In this document: positions 26,346 to 38,609 of the stretch, in pieces
How positions within the stretch are numbered: the stretch's first letter is position 1
How the letters are laid out: each line of letters starts with the position of its first letter
Assembly: GCA_018340805.1 (NCBI GenBank)
Contig: JACMZG010001908.1
Coordinates: 12,515,912 to 12,579,911 of the forward strand
From: Microvelia longipes
Taxonomy: Eukaryota > Arthropoda > Insecta > Hemiptera > Veliidae
Length of the DNA stretch: 64,000 nt
Direction: 5' to 3'
Position numbers and translations under genes: made by a program
Notes under the pieces: generated by a model
Databases searched by the model: none
What the model saw: only the letters and a program-made list of their open reading frames with translations
Told to the model about the DNA's origin: nothing

Positions 26346-28963
26346 AGCGTGTATCATTATATTATATTTATATTATATTCATTATTTAAATATTTTAATA
26401 ACCTATATAAAATCATGTAGGTATAATTTATATTGCTTGTATGTAGTAATGATCTATATGTATTAATAAAAAATTTTAAAGATATTGAATATATAATAAT
26501 AATAAATTTTATTAAAGTAAGTATAATATATAATATACTTATATTATTTACAAGATATAAAATAAATACATAGTAAAACATATTAATAGACATTAATGTT
26601 TCAATATCCAATATGCATATTATGATAATATGGAATATTAAATTTAATAAATCTTTTATGTTAGCATGTAATAAACACGTTAAATTATCTTAATGTTCAA
26701 TAATTATTTTACTTGGTAAAGAAAATATACCGCTTGAGATTAATGTATCATTTCAATTCTACGCCTTTCTTTTTAAAAATTTAACTTTATTTTTAAGAAA
26801 TAACCTCTAAATAGAAAATTCTTAGGAAATATCTAAAAGTTAAAAGAAATTTCAAAGAAATTAATCAGCCCACTGAATCAACTTAACTATAAGTTATCCT
26901 TACCAAAAACTCGAACATATAATGATCATTTAAGTTGTATTTATTTAAGAAACGCATTTTCTTATCTGTTGAGGTCTTAGAGGTCTCTTAATCCTATATT
27001 CAATAGAAGCTTTATTAAAAAGATATAAAAAAACAACTTCATGTATAATCTCTTTTGCAATTATGAACTTTCATAAATATAAATAAATATTATATTATTA
27101 TTATTATTATATTATTATTTTTTTATTTAATACATACATACATAATAAATATTATATAATATATTACATATTAACTTTCCCTCATTTACTACCGTAGTAT
27201 AGATAAAAAGTTGTTCGCATGAATATCCGAAACCGGATCTCACTGTTTATCCGTTTTAAATGTTGAAGGGCCTCTAATATGATTCTTCACGATGTTGTCA
27301 GTGTGAAGTGTGTGTGTTATGACAGTAGCTCACACTGCGTATTAGATAGTTTTTAAATCTGTTATTTATTTATATATATTGTAATATAATATTCTATTAG
27401 ATAACATGCGAATATTATGTATATATAGTAATATTGGCATAATAAATATTAATAAATTAATTATATGTAAATATATATTAATATAGCATTTAATAAAAAT
27501 AATTTATTAATATATTTTAACAATGCAATCGAAATGGTTATCATTAAGTACTGAAGTTTATAGATGTAACATGCTAGAATATTCTAACTAGTTATTCACA
27601 TTATAATGAATCTAAGCTAAGATAAAGTTATACAACAGTAACAATTATGAAATACACTCCCTATTACTAATGTAGATTAGTGTATACAAAAGTTAAATAT
27701 CATGTGACCACTACTGTATAATATTACTATATTATCATTTATTATTACATTGTGTATAAATATATACATATTAAACATTAATAATACTAAATGTACATGC
27801 TAATTATATAAGGTATTATAAAAAGTGTTTCGACAATATGTTAGTTAAGTAAATATCAATAGTACATATTGTTAATGAGGATGTGTATTAGTAACCAAGT
27901 ATAAAATTATACTAAGTAAATAAGTGATTTAACTGTTATAATAAATATAATGTACATAAATACTACACTTAGTTTCTAGAAAGTAATTACAGTTGAAATA
28001 ACTCTATATAATCTACAGTTTACTTGTATACTTATCTTGTAAATAATGTTACACTATAAATCTATTACTAAGTGTAATAAAATTGTAATAAATGAAATAA
28101 TGTATAATATATATTAATGTACATTTATTAATAGTAAACTATATTAATTTATATATTAGTAATAATTTATGAACTTGTAAAATTTAGAATTATAAATTAA
28201 AGAAGACTTAAATGAACATTTAATTAGACTAAGGAGTAATGAACTGGTAAGTAAAAATCTATTCTGTATTTTATTTTGTAATAGATAATCAGGATGCAAA
28301 CAAAATAAAGATACTCTATACACATTACAAAAATAGAACAATAGGGCAAAAGAACAACACAAAAAACAACAACACAATGAGAAATAGGAATAAGGAAGCC
28401 TGAATCTATAACTTCTTGCAGCACTGTTTAAACACGCTGGGGTAAAATTATTTAAAGTAAAGACAATGACAATAAAAAGAAGATCAAACTACATCCCAGT
28501 TATGTTGAGCTTTAAAGAATAAAAGCTGTGTTCGGATTTGAATACCCAGTGAGAATGTTGAGTAAATCTATAATGTGTTCTTCGGCAGGAGTCTCTAATC
28601 CTTCTTACGCGCGAAATTTCTTAAACTTATTTACGAAATTATTCCCTAAATAGAACATTAAGAGGGTTTTAATCTAGGCAAAGTAAAATAGATAATTTCA
28701 ATTAATTTGATAATAATCAAACTATTAAAAAGTAGTGAAATAAGGTTTAAAGAACGCAACAAGCAAAAATATTCAACACAATAAATAAATAGATAATTAA
28801 TAAAACTTTACTGTATAAGCTTTATATTCATTATATTAATATTAATATTATATATAATATCATCTTTAAAAACATTTTATAACCTATATAAAAATCATAA
28901 GGATATTTACTATTGCGTATATTTACACAATAATTATAATTCGAAAAAGCGTGAAATATTGCG

Positions 28964-29025
<62 letters not shown>

Positions 29026-29034
29026 TATGTATAT

Positions 29035-29083
<49 letters not shown>

Positions 29084-29116
29084 ATATATTATATATATTA
29101 TATATATATATATATA
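26346..29116 (+). repeat. 2.1-kb segmental unit, copy III (uneven divergence)
   Basis: The order of landmarks is kept: the Family A piece at about 27170-27360 and a 17-bp-like region at 27420-28150. The ends at 28585-28966 are nearly identical to copies I and II, but 26346-28560 is heavily altered by substitutions and indels. It closes with a (TA)n array (28967-29116). Either this copy is older with its end converted, or the consensus is poor here. Confidence 0.75.
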
Positions 29117-30720
29117 CCAAAATATTTACATATTCTTGATAAGTGAAAAAAAATCACATCCATGACTCTCCAAAGCTCATTTTTCATTGAAAGTACAAAG
29201 AGCATTTTTATATCATTTTATCACACATAATTTTTTTCATATCATTTAGTGATTTTAATAAGAAAACTACGCTAAAACGCGCCTATTAACGTAATTAATA
29301 GGTGCTAAAAAGGCACCAAAGAAGAGGATTACCTGACGAAAACTTACATCAACCAATAAGCAAGCGAGCCAAAGCCCGCTGTTTTTTTTTTTTTTTTCAA
29401 AAACATTGAATACCCATAATTTTTAAAGTAAATTCTAGAAAATAGGTGACGGATGTTAAAAAAAGAATTTAACAAACACTCTAAAAAGAAAAAAACTCTC
29501 AAAAGGTTTGACTTAAAATTTCTATCTAATTAAAGAGAAGAGTGAATGACAAGTTAATACTTTCTAAGTTAGCAAAGGGACTTAGTAAAGAAAAAAGACT
29601 TTAATACTTTACTACAGCCAAACTTTCTCACTATACTTTCTTTCTCTTTGTCAATTTTTTTCAGCCAAAACTCTCCAAAGTTAACTCTACTTAATTACGC
29701 CAAACCTACTCTTTGTCAACCTTTTGTAAATTTTTAACTTTTTACTTTTTAGCGAACTAAGGAAAAGGTTAGGAAAAAGTTTAGTGTTCGTCCTAAAATC
29801 CCAAAACTAAATTTAACTAAATAAAGTCGGTTTAGCCGTTTTTACTTTTCCTCGTCTTTAATAAAATATAATCTATCATTGCTCAACAAAAAAATAAGAC
29901 AAGATGAACGAGCAATAACATTTTATAACATTTTATAAACAATAACATAACTTAATATTAATCTTTTTATATAATAGGAAAATAAACGCATTACATAGCC
30001 GCGCACAAACCAAATAGCCGCGTTTGCGGCTATTAAAAATTAATTTATTGTTTTAATGAAATTCCATTAATTTGTTTTTGTAATTAGATTTAGATATTAT
30101 TTATATTTTTTATGCTGTTATATTATAATGCATGTATGTTTTTAAAATAATAAATAAAACTCAATTACAATAACGAAAACTTAAAATAATAAATTAGAAA
30201 TTTAACAAAAAGTAGAGATAGAATATTGTGTTTAACCTAGAAGCGTATAAAACTTTATAGAGATAAAACTGCACATTACACCCTAGGGAAAAAAAGCTAT
30301 AACACTCTTCGAATACTAGGTACTGACAGATAAATACACAAGGGAGGGGGGAGTTGATTGTTTCAAAACATCATAAAATTCTGATTGAAAAAAGCTTTAA
30401 TATCAATAAGTTAATAGCCAAGAGATAAGCTAATAAAGTATAAATTTGATTTAAGAGATACTCAATAGTTACATCTGTAAAAAGTGAAAGTCATCTGGTG
30501 ACATAAGTCACTCATTAAGTCAACAAATATTGTTTAAATTGTTTAATCTTTATATAGATGTTCTTAAAGTTCTTCATTTCTTTAAAATTTAACAAATCAT
30601 GAGACTTGGGAGTAGAGGTATTTAATATTTTTTTGGTATTCAATTTGAATTTTGTTGTATTTTCTTTAAGTAAATTATTTGTGTAGTGAAAGTTTCGTGG
30701 TTAAGTGAAATTAAATAAAA
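29117..30720. other. AT-rich stretch, nothing recognised
   Basis: A T-run at 29381-29396 and a small hairpin AGCCGCG...CGCGGCT-like near 29999-30032. No gene, RNA or tandem array supported. Confidence 0.5.
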
Positions 30721-30915
30721 ATGGATGTAAGTAAATTGAAAAACATAAGATTAACTGGTAAAGATAAATGGACTAATTATATCTTATGGGCAATTGCGCT
30801 TATACAAAATATACTAGTAGAAAGACATGTTTCCTATCTATTCACTCCACTAACGCTAGCTTATAGAAATATTGGTATTTCTTTAGATAGTTACTCCCCC
30901 AAGGGTTTGAAGTAG
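30721..30915 (+). CDS. Open frame of 64 codons, possible gag-like N terminus
   Basis: A start with good context (AAAATGG) opens MDVSKLKNIRLTGKDKWTNY. The L-T-G-K-x-x-W-x-x-Y/W pattern resembles the N terminus of Copia-type gag proteins. That family likeness is an inference from a short motif. From about codon 38 the frame runs into ACATGTTTCCTATC...TTCACTCC, the sequence that forms the 60-bp satellite at 32128-32610. It stops soon after. If it was a gag gene it is truncated. Confidence 0.25.
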   Translation: MDVSKLKNIRLTGKDKWTNYILWAIALIQNILVERHVSYLFTPLTLAYRNIGISLDSYSPKGLK

Positions 30916-31734
30916 ATAATTACTCCCTTATAACAAGGTAAGAAAAAGAAAGCTTTAAGGCCAAAAATATTAACAACAAAGAAAAAAGAAAAGGGCACTT
31001 TTATAGAAAAGGGACCCTCAAACAGCAGTCATTTTTCAATATATAAGTACCCATGGGGTGACAGTATAGACAAAATATTGAATATAATGAATTTAATATA
31101 AATAAACTGGATATATTCAACCTCTAATCGGGGCAAGATGTGAAAATACATGGACCAATGAGGGACCCAATTTCTATAGAAATAGTAAATCATAAATAAA
31201 TAGGTAAATATATATTGAAAATTGAAATAATAATTATGAAATATACTTAAATTGATAATAAAGCAATAAATAATTATAAGTAAATAATGTGTAAGTAATT
31301 ATGAAGAGTTGAATTAAAAATATAAAACGCCAAAACCTAAAGCTAGGAGCAATTATACGTAGACAACAGAGAAGCAAATTTGGAACAAGCACAATGCATA
31401 ATAAAGTTACAGAAACATGAAAGAGATATTGAAATGTTTTACTTACTTTGAAAACACTTGTATAGTTATAATATCAATATAAATTCGATTTTACTTGAGA
31501 AGAAACGTGTACAATGAGATTTCCACAGTCAAATAAAAATGAACTGTGATTATTTTAGAAAAAGAATAAAGATATTAACAGATTTAAGTTATTTGTTAAA
31601 ATGAAATGAAAATTTCAAACAAAAATGACAAATGTCATTATATAATTGTAAATATGGGGAAAATACATGACTTGGTACAAATGTAACTATATAGTATGAA
31701 GTTATGTATTATAAGATAGCGTTGTACGGAAGTA

Positions 31735-32130
31735 ACTATCTGAAAAATAGCGGAATGGAGAGTAACCATCTGAAGATGGTTACTAAGAGACCTTCTTTAA
31801 ATGGTTACTCCCCTAATAGCATTGTTGGGGAGTAACCATCTGAAGATGGTTACTCAGAAACCTTCTTTAAATGGTTACTCCCCTTTGTTAAGGTACCATA
31901 TCTCTTTCCCCCAATTCTAACCCCAACAAAAGCCCCAGTACTTTCCTACATCCACAGGTAAGATCGTATAATAAGGTAAAATATATAAAGATTAGTAATA
32001 AAATAAAAAAAAACCAAGGGGAGTAACCAGACTGATCTGGCAAAGGGGAGTAACAATCTAAAGAAGGTCACATAGATAAAAAAAGCAGTATAGTACTTCC
32101 CAAAAAGGGAGTAACTATCTAAAGAAGTGC
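31735..32130. repeat. GGGAGTAACCATC inverted and direct repeats
   Basis: GTAACCATCT-GA-AGATGGTTAC hairpins lie at 31762-31783 and 31832-31853, inside a 70-bp direct repeat that ends CTTCTTTAAATGGTTACTCC. Further GGGGAGTAAC words follow at 32018-32120, and TAGTTACTCCCCC lies in 30886-30899. The pattern suggests a small hairpin-forming repeat that spread locally. Confidence 0.8.
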
Positions 32131-32610
32131 CGAAATATACTAGTAGAAAGACATGTTTCCTATCTGTTCACTCCACTAACGCTAGCTTATAGAATTATGC
32201 TAGTAGAGCACCATGTTTCCTATCTGTTCACTCCACTAACCTAGCTTATAGAATCATTCTACTGTTTCTCATCTATTCACTCCACTAACGCTAGCTTATA
32301 GAATCATACTTCTAGAGCGCCATGTTTCTCATCTATTCACTCCACTAACGCTAGCTTATAGAATCATACTTCTAGAGCGCCATGTTTCTCATCTATTCAC
32401 TCGACTAACGCTAGCTTATAGAATCATACTTCTAGAGCGCCATGTTTCTCATCTATTCACTCCACTAACCTAGCTTATAGAATCTAGAGCGCATGTTTCT
32501 CATCTATTCACTCCACTAACGCTAGCTTATAGAATCATACTTCTAGAGCGCCATGTTTCTCATCTATTCACTTCAGTATAACGCTAGCTTATAGAATTAT
32601 ACTTGCAGAT
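32128..32610. repeat. 60-bp tandem repeat array
   Basis: Eight units built from GCCATGTTTCTCATCTATTC, ACTCCACTAACGCTAGCTTA and TAGAATCATACTTCTAGAGC. The first unit (32135) is closest to 30819-30876, outside the array. This points to that single copy, or a shared parent, as the source. Confidence 0.92.
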
Positions 32611-34078
32611 AGACGTATATTCTATTTATTTATTTCTCTAACGCTTACTATCTGTTCATATGAAGTCATGAGAATTAATAAAATCTTAAAAGAGAATGTA
32701 AAAAGGTATAAATGTTTTATTACGACTCTGACAAAAACTTTTTCAACAAAGAATCAAAGTTTTCAAATAATACGAATTTAACATCTTTAAAAAGGCTTAT
32801 CTTCATGAAATGAAGTTAAGTTATTATTACTTTCCCTTTCTTTTTAACAATGTAGGTTTTATTATTAAAATGTCTTTTGGGGTGTGTTATCTCTTTATGA
32901 AGTAAGAAACTTTATTTTGCTTCTAGAGCTTTGAAAACTGGAAGAAAAGTCAAGTTTGACTTTGCCATATTTGAACAGTTATAGGAAAAATCATTTTGCA
33001 TTGTCATCTACGGAAACTATAAAGGAAAATCCATGTTGATTTTAAATTTAAAAATCGAAAAGAATATTCATATTACTTCGTCATATTTCTATTTGCTACT
33101 TTGGTTTTCAGTAACAACTAACCATTATAAGCAACTAACCATGATATTAATTTAAACATGGTAAAGAATGAATAAACACACTTGAGTTTGAAAATTATTT
33201 TATTTTCAAAATGAGCGAAGCGAATCCGATGTAATGAAGAACTTTTCTTCATTCGAGGTACCCCGTACCCGATTTTTAAGTTTATAAAAAAAGTGAAAAC
33301 GAGAATGACCCTAAGAATTAAATAGAAAACTTAGACACTAAATAAAAATATATTTTATTTATCAACCAAGAGTATAATATTACTCACAAAAAAACCGAAT
33401 GCGAAGTAATAAAATATCGACTTCAAGAAAATAGAGTTAATAAAAGAATAATAAACAAGAATAAAAGATAATAAAGAGGAGAGAAAGCACCAGAAACATA
33501 TGCAAGATATATTTTAAAAAGATGAAGCTTGTACTTTTATTTCCCTGGATTTTATCAAGTGTAAAATAAGCAGTGTGAATAATACATTTATACAATGCTT
33601 AGATACTTGGCATGAAAACTGGTACATAAGATTATATGCTGTAATGATACTGAGAACATTAAACCTAGCAAAGCACCTAGAGGCATTTCCAATACAAGGA
33701 AAAATGTTTGGCTCGTTGCCCCTTACTATACCAAGGGGAAACGCTAGAAAAGCGCTAGGTCGGAAAATTGCCTTGCGACGTTTTCCCCCAACGCCACCAA
33801 ACTGACTGATTTAATTTTTTCCTTCTTTGCGGCCTTAACATAAAAATCTCTTGGGACCCCTGTATTACAAACCACTTTAATAAATTTAATATATTATATT
33901 TCATAAACTGGAATAATATAATATATTAAATAACAATATAATTTTGTAGCGCTGTGTTGACTTTTAACAATATTCCTACACTTCATCAAGTACATTATTT
34001 ATTCATCCTCCATCAATTTTTGAACCTTTTGTAACTTAAAGAAAATTTAATGTTCAAGAACTTGACTTTAAAAAATGG
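32611..34078. other. No recognised gene; Family A tail fragment
   Basis: 33205-33285 carries the Family A tail (ATGAGCGAAGCGAATCCGAT, then GAGGTACCCCGTACCCGATT). A 76-codon frame at 33575-33805 has a C-terminal half of unusual composition (GNARKALGRKIALRRFPPTP). It overlaps a locally GC-richer stretch with a GCGCTAGAAAAGCGCT hairpin, and no family is recognised. The remainder is AT-rich. Confidence 0.5.
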
Positions 34079-34478
34079 ACACTAATATGCAAGTGATACG
34101 TGGTATCAATAACTCAAGTCATAGGCACTAATATGCAAGTGATACGTAGTATCAGTAACTCAAGTCATAGGCACTAATATGCAAGTGATACGTTGTATCA
34201 GTAACTCAAGTCATGGACCTAATATGCAAGTGATACGTGATCAATAACTCAGTCATAGGCACTAATATGCAAGTGCTACGTAGTATCAGTAACTCAAATC
34301 ATAGGCACTAATATGCAAGTGATACGTAGTATCAGTAACTCAAGTCATAGGCACTAATATGCAAGTGATACGTGGTATCAATAACTCAAGTCATAGGCAC
34401 TAATATGCAAGTGATACGTTGTATCAGTAACTCAAGTCATAGGCAAGTGATACTTGTATCAGTAACTCAAGTCATGGA
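34079..34478. repeat. 46-bp tandem repeat array
   Basis: Eight to nine units of GCACTAATATGCAAGTGATA, CGTAGTATCAGTAACTCAAG and TCATAG. Variants alternate between GTGGTATCAATAAC and GTNGTATCAGTAAC. The last unit is truncated. Confidence 0.93.
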
Positions 34479-34639
34479 CATTAAAAAAAAGTTTTTCCAT
34501 TAATTTGATAAAATTAATGGATAAAATATGTATACGATATAAATTTAGGGCTGAAGTAACTAGCTTCACTCGGTGTATTCTTATATTAATTATAATTTAT
34601 ATACTAGCTTCACACACTAATGGAATATTTTATGTAAGA

Positions 34640-34815
34640 ATTGGTACTTATTAAATGTAATATTAGATACTTATTAAATGTAAGATTGGACACTTATTTT
34701 AAATGTAAGATTGGACACTTATTAAATGTAAGACAAGACGTTCATTAAATGTAAGAACATTGACACTCATTATATATAAGATTTGACATCTATTACATTT
34801 AAGATTGGACACTCT
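34640..34815. repeat. Short tandem repeat, ~26 bp
   Basis: Six or seven units around TTAAATGTAAGATTGGACAC with variable spacing. Confidence 0.8.
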
Positions 34816-34939
34816 TTATTTAAATGGCTTACTAAGTGAAGCCACAAATGTTAAGTCATTAGTTGACATCGCACCTAATGTTTTTGACTTTATAAGCAAG
34901 TTCAAATAAAATGTAAGAAAGGGCATACAGTTTATGAAA

Positions 34940-35010
34940 TACTAAAACAAGAGGCCTTTAGTCTCTTAACCGCGGCACTGGGGGCTGGCGCCGACGGGCC
35001 GAAACTGAAT
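34940..35010. repeat. GC-rich patch, AAGAGGCC type
   Basis: AACAAGAGGCCTTTAGTCTC is followed by CCGCGGCACTGGGGGCTGGC and GCCGACGGGCCG. Similar patches stand at 12690-12735 and 48412-48465 and share CTGGGGGC or AGCCGCT words. It directly precedes the GIY-YIG relic. Confidence 0.55.
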
Positions 35011-35015
35011 ATTTA

Positions 35016-35320
35016 TCAGTTCGTATATACAGCATTCCTAGGGTAAGTCTTTTTTATAATATTTTCCGTGTGGCGAATAGAACATTTATTATTATTAATA
35101 TTACGATTTAGAGAAATCATGTGCTGAACTATTGAGGAAATAGGGTCATTATTATCAGTATCAATATTATGTTGGCTCAATCTTTTCCTAAATAATTGAG
35201 AAGTTTGGCCAGTATAGGTCTTGGCCAGGTATAGAGCAATTTTGGCAAGCGATCCGATAAACAACACTTGATTGAGATTTAGCTGGCACAGGATCTTTCA
35301 ATTTATAGTTCAAATCTTTT
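35016..35320 (-). pseudogene. Penelope-like element GIY-YIG endonuclease relic
   Basis: On the minus strand one frame gives KLKDPVPAKSQSSVVYRIAC and QNCS. After a one-base shift in the phase, another gives KTYTGQTSQLFRKRLSQHN with SSIVQHM further on. This matches the C-terminal GIY-YIG nuclease domain of Penelope-like retroelements: the VYRIPC-x-x-C entry, Y-x-G-Q-T, the RL-x-x-H helix and the S-x-x-x-x-H block. The domain nicks target DNA during retroelement insertion. The reading frame is broken between the VYRIACQNC and YTGQT parts, and a stop lies upstream near 35325. No reverse transcriptase is found nearby, so this is a dead fragment. Confidence 0.8.
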
Positions 35321-35325
35321 CAACT

Positions 35326-36081
35326 TCATAAACAAGGCGAACTAAAATTAATTTTAATTAAAAATTTCTATTAGGTCATCATTATGCAAGCTTGGAGACT
35401 CAGTTTATAAAAATGTACAAAAGAAATTTGACACAAATAGAAATGCAAGAGAAATAAGGCTATAAAAGACACATACTTTTATGTTAGGGTGGAGTTTTAA
35501 ATATTTTACTTTGACATGGCCATCAAAAAGGGAAAGTGAATAACAAAAGATTAAAAGAAACAGAAGGACAAAGAGCCCAAATTGGATACAAATTTGAGGA
35601 AAAATAGATACTTCGCTATCAAAGTCTTTTATGTTTTCATATTGTAAAAAAATGATGGAAAAAAGGAAATCTAGTTTAAATCCAACTTAGAGCTTTAAAG
35701 AGAGATAATAGTTTTAAAAAAAAATCAACAAGAGGGTCACAAAATTTGGGGTTTTTAGAGTTTTTGTTATAAAACGAGTTTAAAAGAGAAAAGTTTTTAC
35801 CATACTGTTAGGTTTTTAAATATAAAGGAGAGGAATTATTGGTCAGAGTTTCAGTAGTTAGGGAAGGTTTAGTAGATATGGTCATTAACTGGAAGGCAAA
35901 CCAAACTATGCTTCCCACGATACTTAACTAACTTTTCTTTACAACTCGGACTTATTCCGGAAACTGTTTTAAACCTTCTTTTAGATAAACACCTTCTGAA
36001 ACATAACCTCATAGCTGTGTGGCAAGTACTTGTTCTATACATAATGAATCTGTCCTACTACATATTAGGGTAGGTACAACT
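35326..36081. other. AT-rich stretch, nothing recognised
   Basis: A-rich on this strand from about 35450 to 35850. No frame, RNA or repeat supported. Confidence 0.5.
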
Positions 36082-36088
36082 ACATATA

Positions 36089-36161
<73 letters not shown>

Positions 36162-36255
36162 AGGTTTTTATATTCCTTATCATTTTGTTATCTAATTAGT
36201 TTTTTATCAATAACTATTTGTAGATTATACTTGAGTAACTTCCTTACAATGGATA

Positions 36256-36330
<75 letters not shown>
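36082..36330. repeat. Two (TA)n arrays
   Basis: TA arrays at 36082-36154 and 36251-36330, separated by about 95 bp of ordinary AT-rich sequence, immediately left of the TIR element. Confidence 0.93.
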
Positions 36331-36362
36331 CATATATAAATATCTGTGTGTGTATGTTTGTA

Positions 36363-37192
36363 ACTAGACGTTGTAGCGAGCCATTTGGTTAACACTTCTA
36401 GTAAAGTGTATATTACTGTGTAGGTAGGTATTTGAGTATATCTAGTGGTAGAGAGGTGGGGAGTAATACTCTTGCGTCTCCTGCAACCAATAAGCGAGAG
36501 GGGCTCGTCTCTATAGAATGGATATTTCTTATCATTATACTATTTATGACCGTTAATCTAATATCAAATTATTCTTTTTTTAAATGCTTAATCTCTTGCG
36601 CCTACTTTTTTAAAAATATTTTGATTTATTCTTCAAGAAATCAAGCTGTGTCTTAATTTATTGATTCAAAGTAAAATAATAGAGACTAAAGATAGAAGTC
36701 AACAGAAATCAAGCTCTGTCTTCATTTATTGATTCAATGTAAAATAATAGAGATATAACGATAGAAGTCATCAGACATAGAATTATAATATAATATGAAG
36801 TACTGTTTAATTTAAAATAAAATAGAGAAAGAAGAAAACAATTGACTTGAGTTCTATACAATTAAATTACTTTGAATTTATTAACTCTATACATGAAGAT
36901 ACAAAAAATACATTAACACACAAAAAATTGAAGAATTAGACAAACACGATGATTAATTTATTAATATGAATCTTAAAATTTAATATCAGTTTATTAATCG
37001 ATTACGGTCTTAATTAAAATAAATAATGCTTTAAGAGGTATAATAAGGGAAGAACTGTAAAATCTGAAGGGGTAGAATAGAAAGACCTTGTAGTTGACGA
37101 GGTGGGGGAAGTGGAATCGTATATCCCCATCTCACTGCCAGCTGTAACAACTCATATAAGTGTTAACCAAATGGCTCGCTACAACGTCTAGT
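36363..37192. mobile_element. TIR element with 9-bp target duplication (Mutator-like?)
   Basis: Perfect 35-bp terminal inverted repeats start ACTAGACGTTGTAGCGAGCC at 36363 and end with the complement at 37192. Both sides are flanked by ATGTTTGTA (36354-36362 and 37193-37201), a 9-bp target duplication. Length is 830 bp with no transposase frame, so it is non-autonomous. A 9-bp duplication fits Mutator-like elements; the class is an inference. Inside, a 72-bp block around AATCAAGCTGTGTCTTAATT is duplicated (36638-36785). Confidence 0.85.
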
Positions 37193-37918
37193 ATGTTTGT
37201 ACGTATGTAAGAAGAAGTCCAAATAATTTCCTAGTTTCCTCTTCACAGTAAACTCTGAATTTTATTTGAAACTTTTCTACAAATGAGATTAGAGAGGAGT
37301 TGAAGGAGAAAAACTTTTCAACCAAATTACACCGAGGCAGCAAATGAACTTTTTCCTATTTTTTTTTTATCTCACACTCCTTTGGTCCTGTTTTAAACCA
37401 ATCTATGTTTTGTAGATTCACAATTAGGGGTAAACAAATTCCAAGTTTTTTTCTCAAACGAAAAACATTTTACTAAGTACTAATTAGAGTAGTTACAAAT
37501 GGTTAAATAACCAGTTCGTTACTTGTGATATTTGATCTTTGTAAAAAAATTAATTAAGTTAAAAATCAGTCGATTTTTAATCCTATAAATTCTTTTAATC
37601 AGCAGAATTTATTCTCATCTTTTTATACAACGCAAGATAAAATTTTCGAAGTGTTTAAAACTTTTTTCAGGAACTATAATAAAAATACTTATTTTTTTAT
37701 TATAGTTCCTACAAATTTGATTTTTGTGCAAGCAATTCAAGCGTGGGTTCCCAAGAAAGATTTTTTATTATAAAATATTTTTGCCTATCTGTTTTATTAT
37801 AAAAATACTATGTGGCTTAGAGAGAGTTTTAAAACTTTGATCTTAAAAAAATGCATTATTATTATTATTAAAGCTTTTAAGGAGGAATAGGTCCGAAATA
37901 ATATAAAAAATAGTTATT
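37193..37918. other. AT-rich stretch, nothing recognised
   Basis: No coding region. Around 37670-37715 AACTATAATAAAAATACTTA and its complement form a small inverted repeat. Confidence 0.5.
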
Positions 37919-37920
37919 TA

Positions 37921-38138
37921 TGCAACAAGGGATGAAAGTAAGTTTTACAGCTCAAGTTAAAGTTTCCTCCTAAGGCAGCGCCGAAGGAGGAAACTTCATT
38001 AGCTCACGAGGCCGGTAGGCCGAGGAAGATAAACTAGTTAGCTCCCGAGGCTTGCCGAGGGAGTTAACTAACATTTAGGCTCCCGAGGCTTGACGAGGGA
38101 GATAATACAAGAGCTGAAAACTTTCATCCCTTGTTGCA
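37921..38138. mobile_element. 218-bp MITE with TA duplication and internal hairpins
   Basis: TGCAACAAGGGATGAAAG (37921-37938) pairs perfectly with its complement ending at 38138. The pairing continues less perfectly into CAGCTC/GAGCTG. TA flanks both ends, as with Tc1/mariner-type insertion. Inside lie several GC-rich hairpins: AGTTTCCTCC/GGAGGAAACT (37968-38000), GCCGGTAGGC, GTTAGCTCCC/GGGAGTTAAC (38037-38069) and GGCTCCCGAGG/CGAGGGAG. Folded as single strand it would be a multi-arm cloverleaf. No protein coding. Confidence 0.8.
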
Positions 38139-38609
38139 TATTAAATTTTATCTACGACTAGAGAACTAATACTAACAACTATTAATATATTCTTCAGCTC
38201 CTTAATTGTTATTGAGTTAGTTTAGTTTATTCTTACCATGTCAATTACTCTGATGAAGAGAGAATAAAGCCACAATCTTCACATTATTTTATTGCAAGTA
38301 GTCAATAGAATAATGTGTAATACTATATTTGTAATTTAAACATTAGCGTGTGTATATTGTATATTATACCCGTAGTACCAACATAACACCGAAAAAAATC
38401 CTAAAAATTTCCTAAAATTCCTAAAAATTTTACTAAACAATTCTGCCAAGTTGGCAACACTTTCACTTTTTTCCCTAGGGAGTAAAAGTACATTTACAGT
38501 GTGAGATAACAAGATTGTATGTAGAACTTACAATGCAAGGAGTAGATAAAACTAATTTTGAGCTTTTGATACAATTTTATATTTTTCAAGGCTTAACATA
38601 ATTTTACTC
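38139..38609. other. AT-rich stretch, nothing recognised
   Basis: CCTAAAAATT words repeat near 38398-38440. Nothing else supported. Confidence 0.45.

Noticed and set aside
33575..33805. 76-codon frame as a gene
   Set aside because: There is no recognisable family, the composition is odd in the second half and there is no supporting splice or poly(A) signal. It was left as a remark only.
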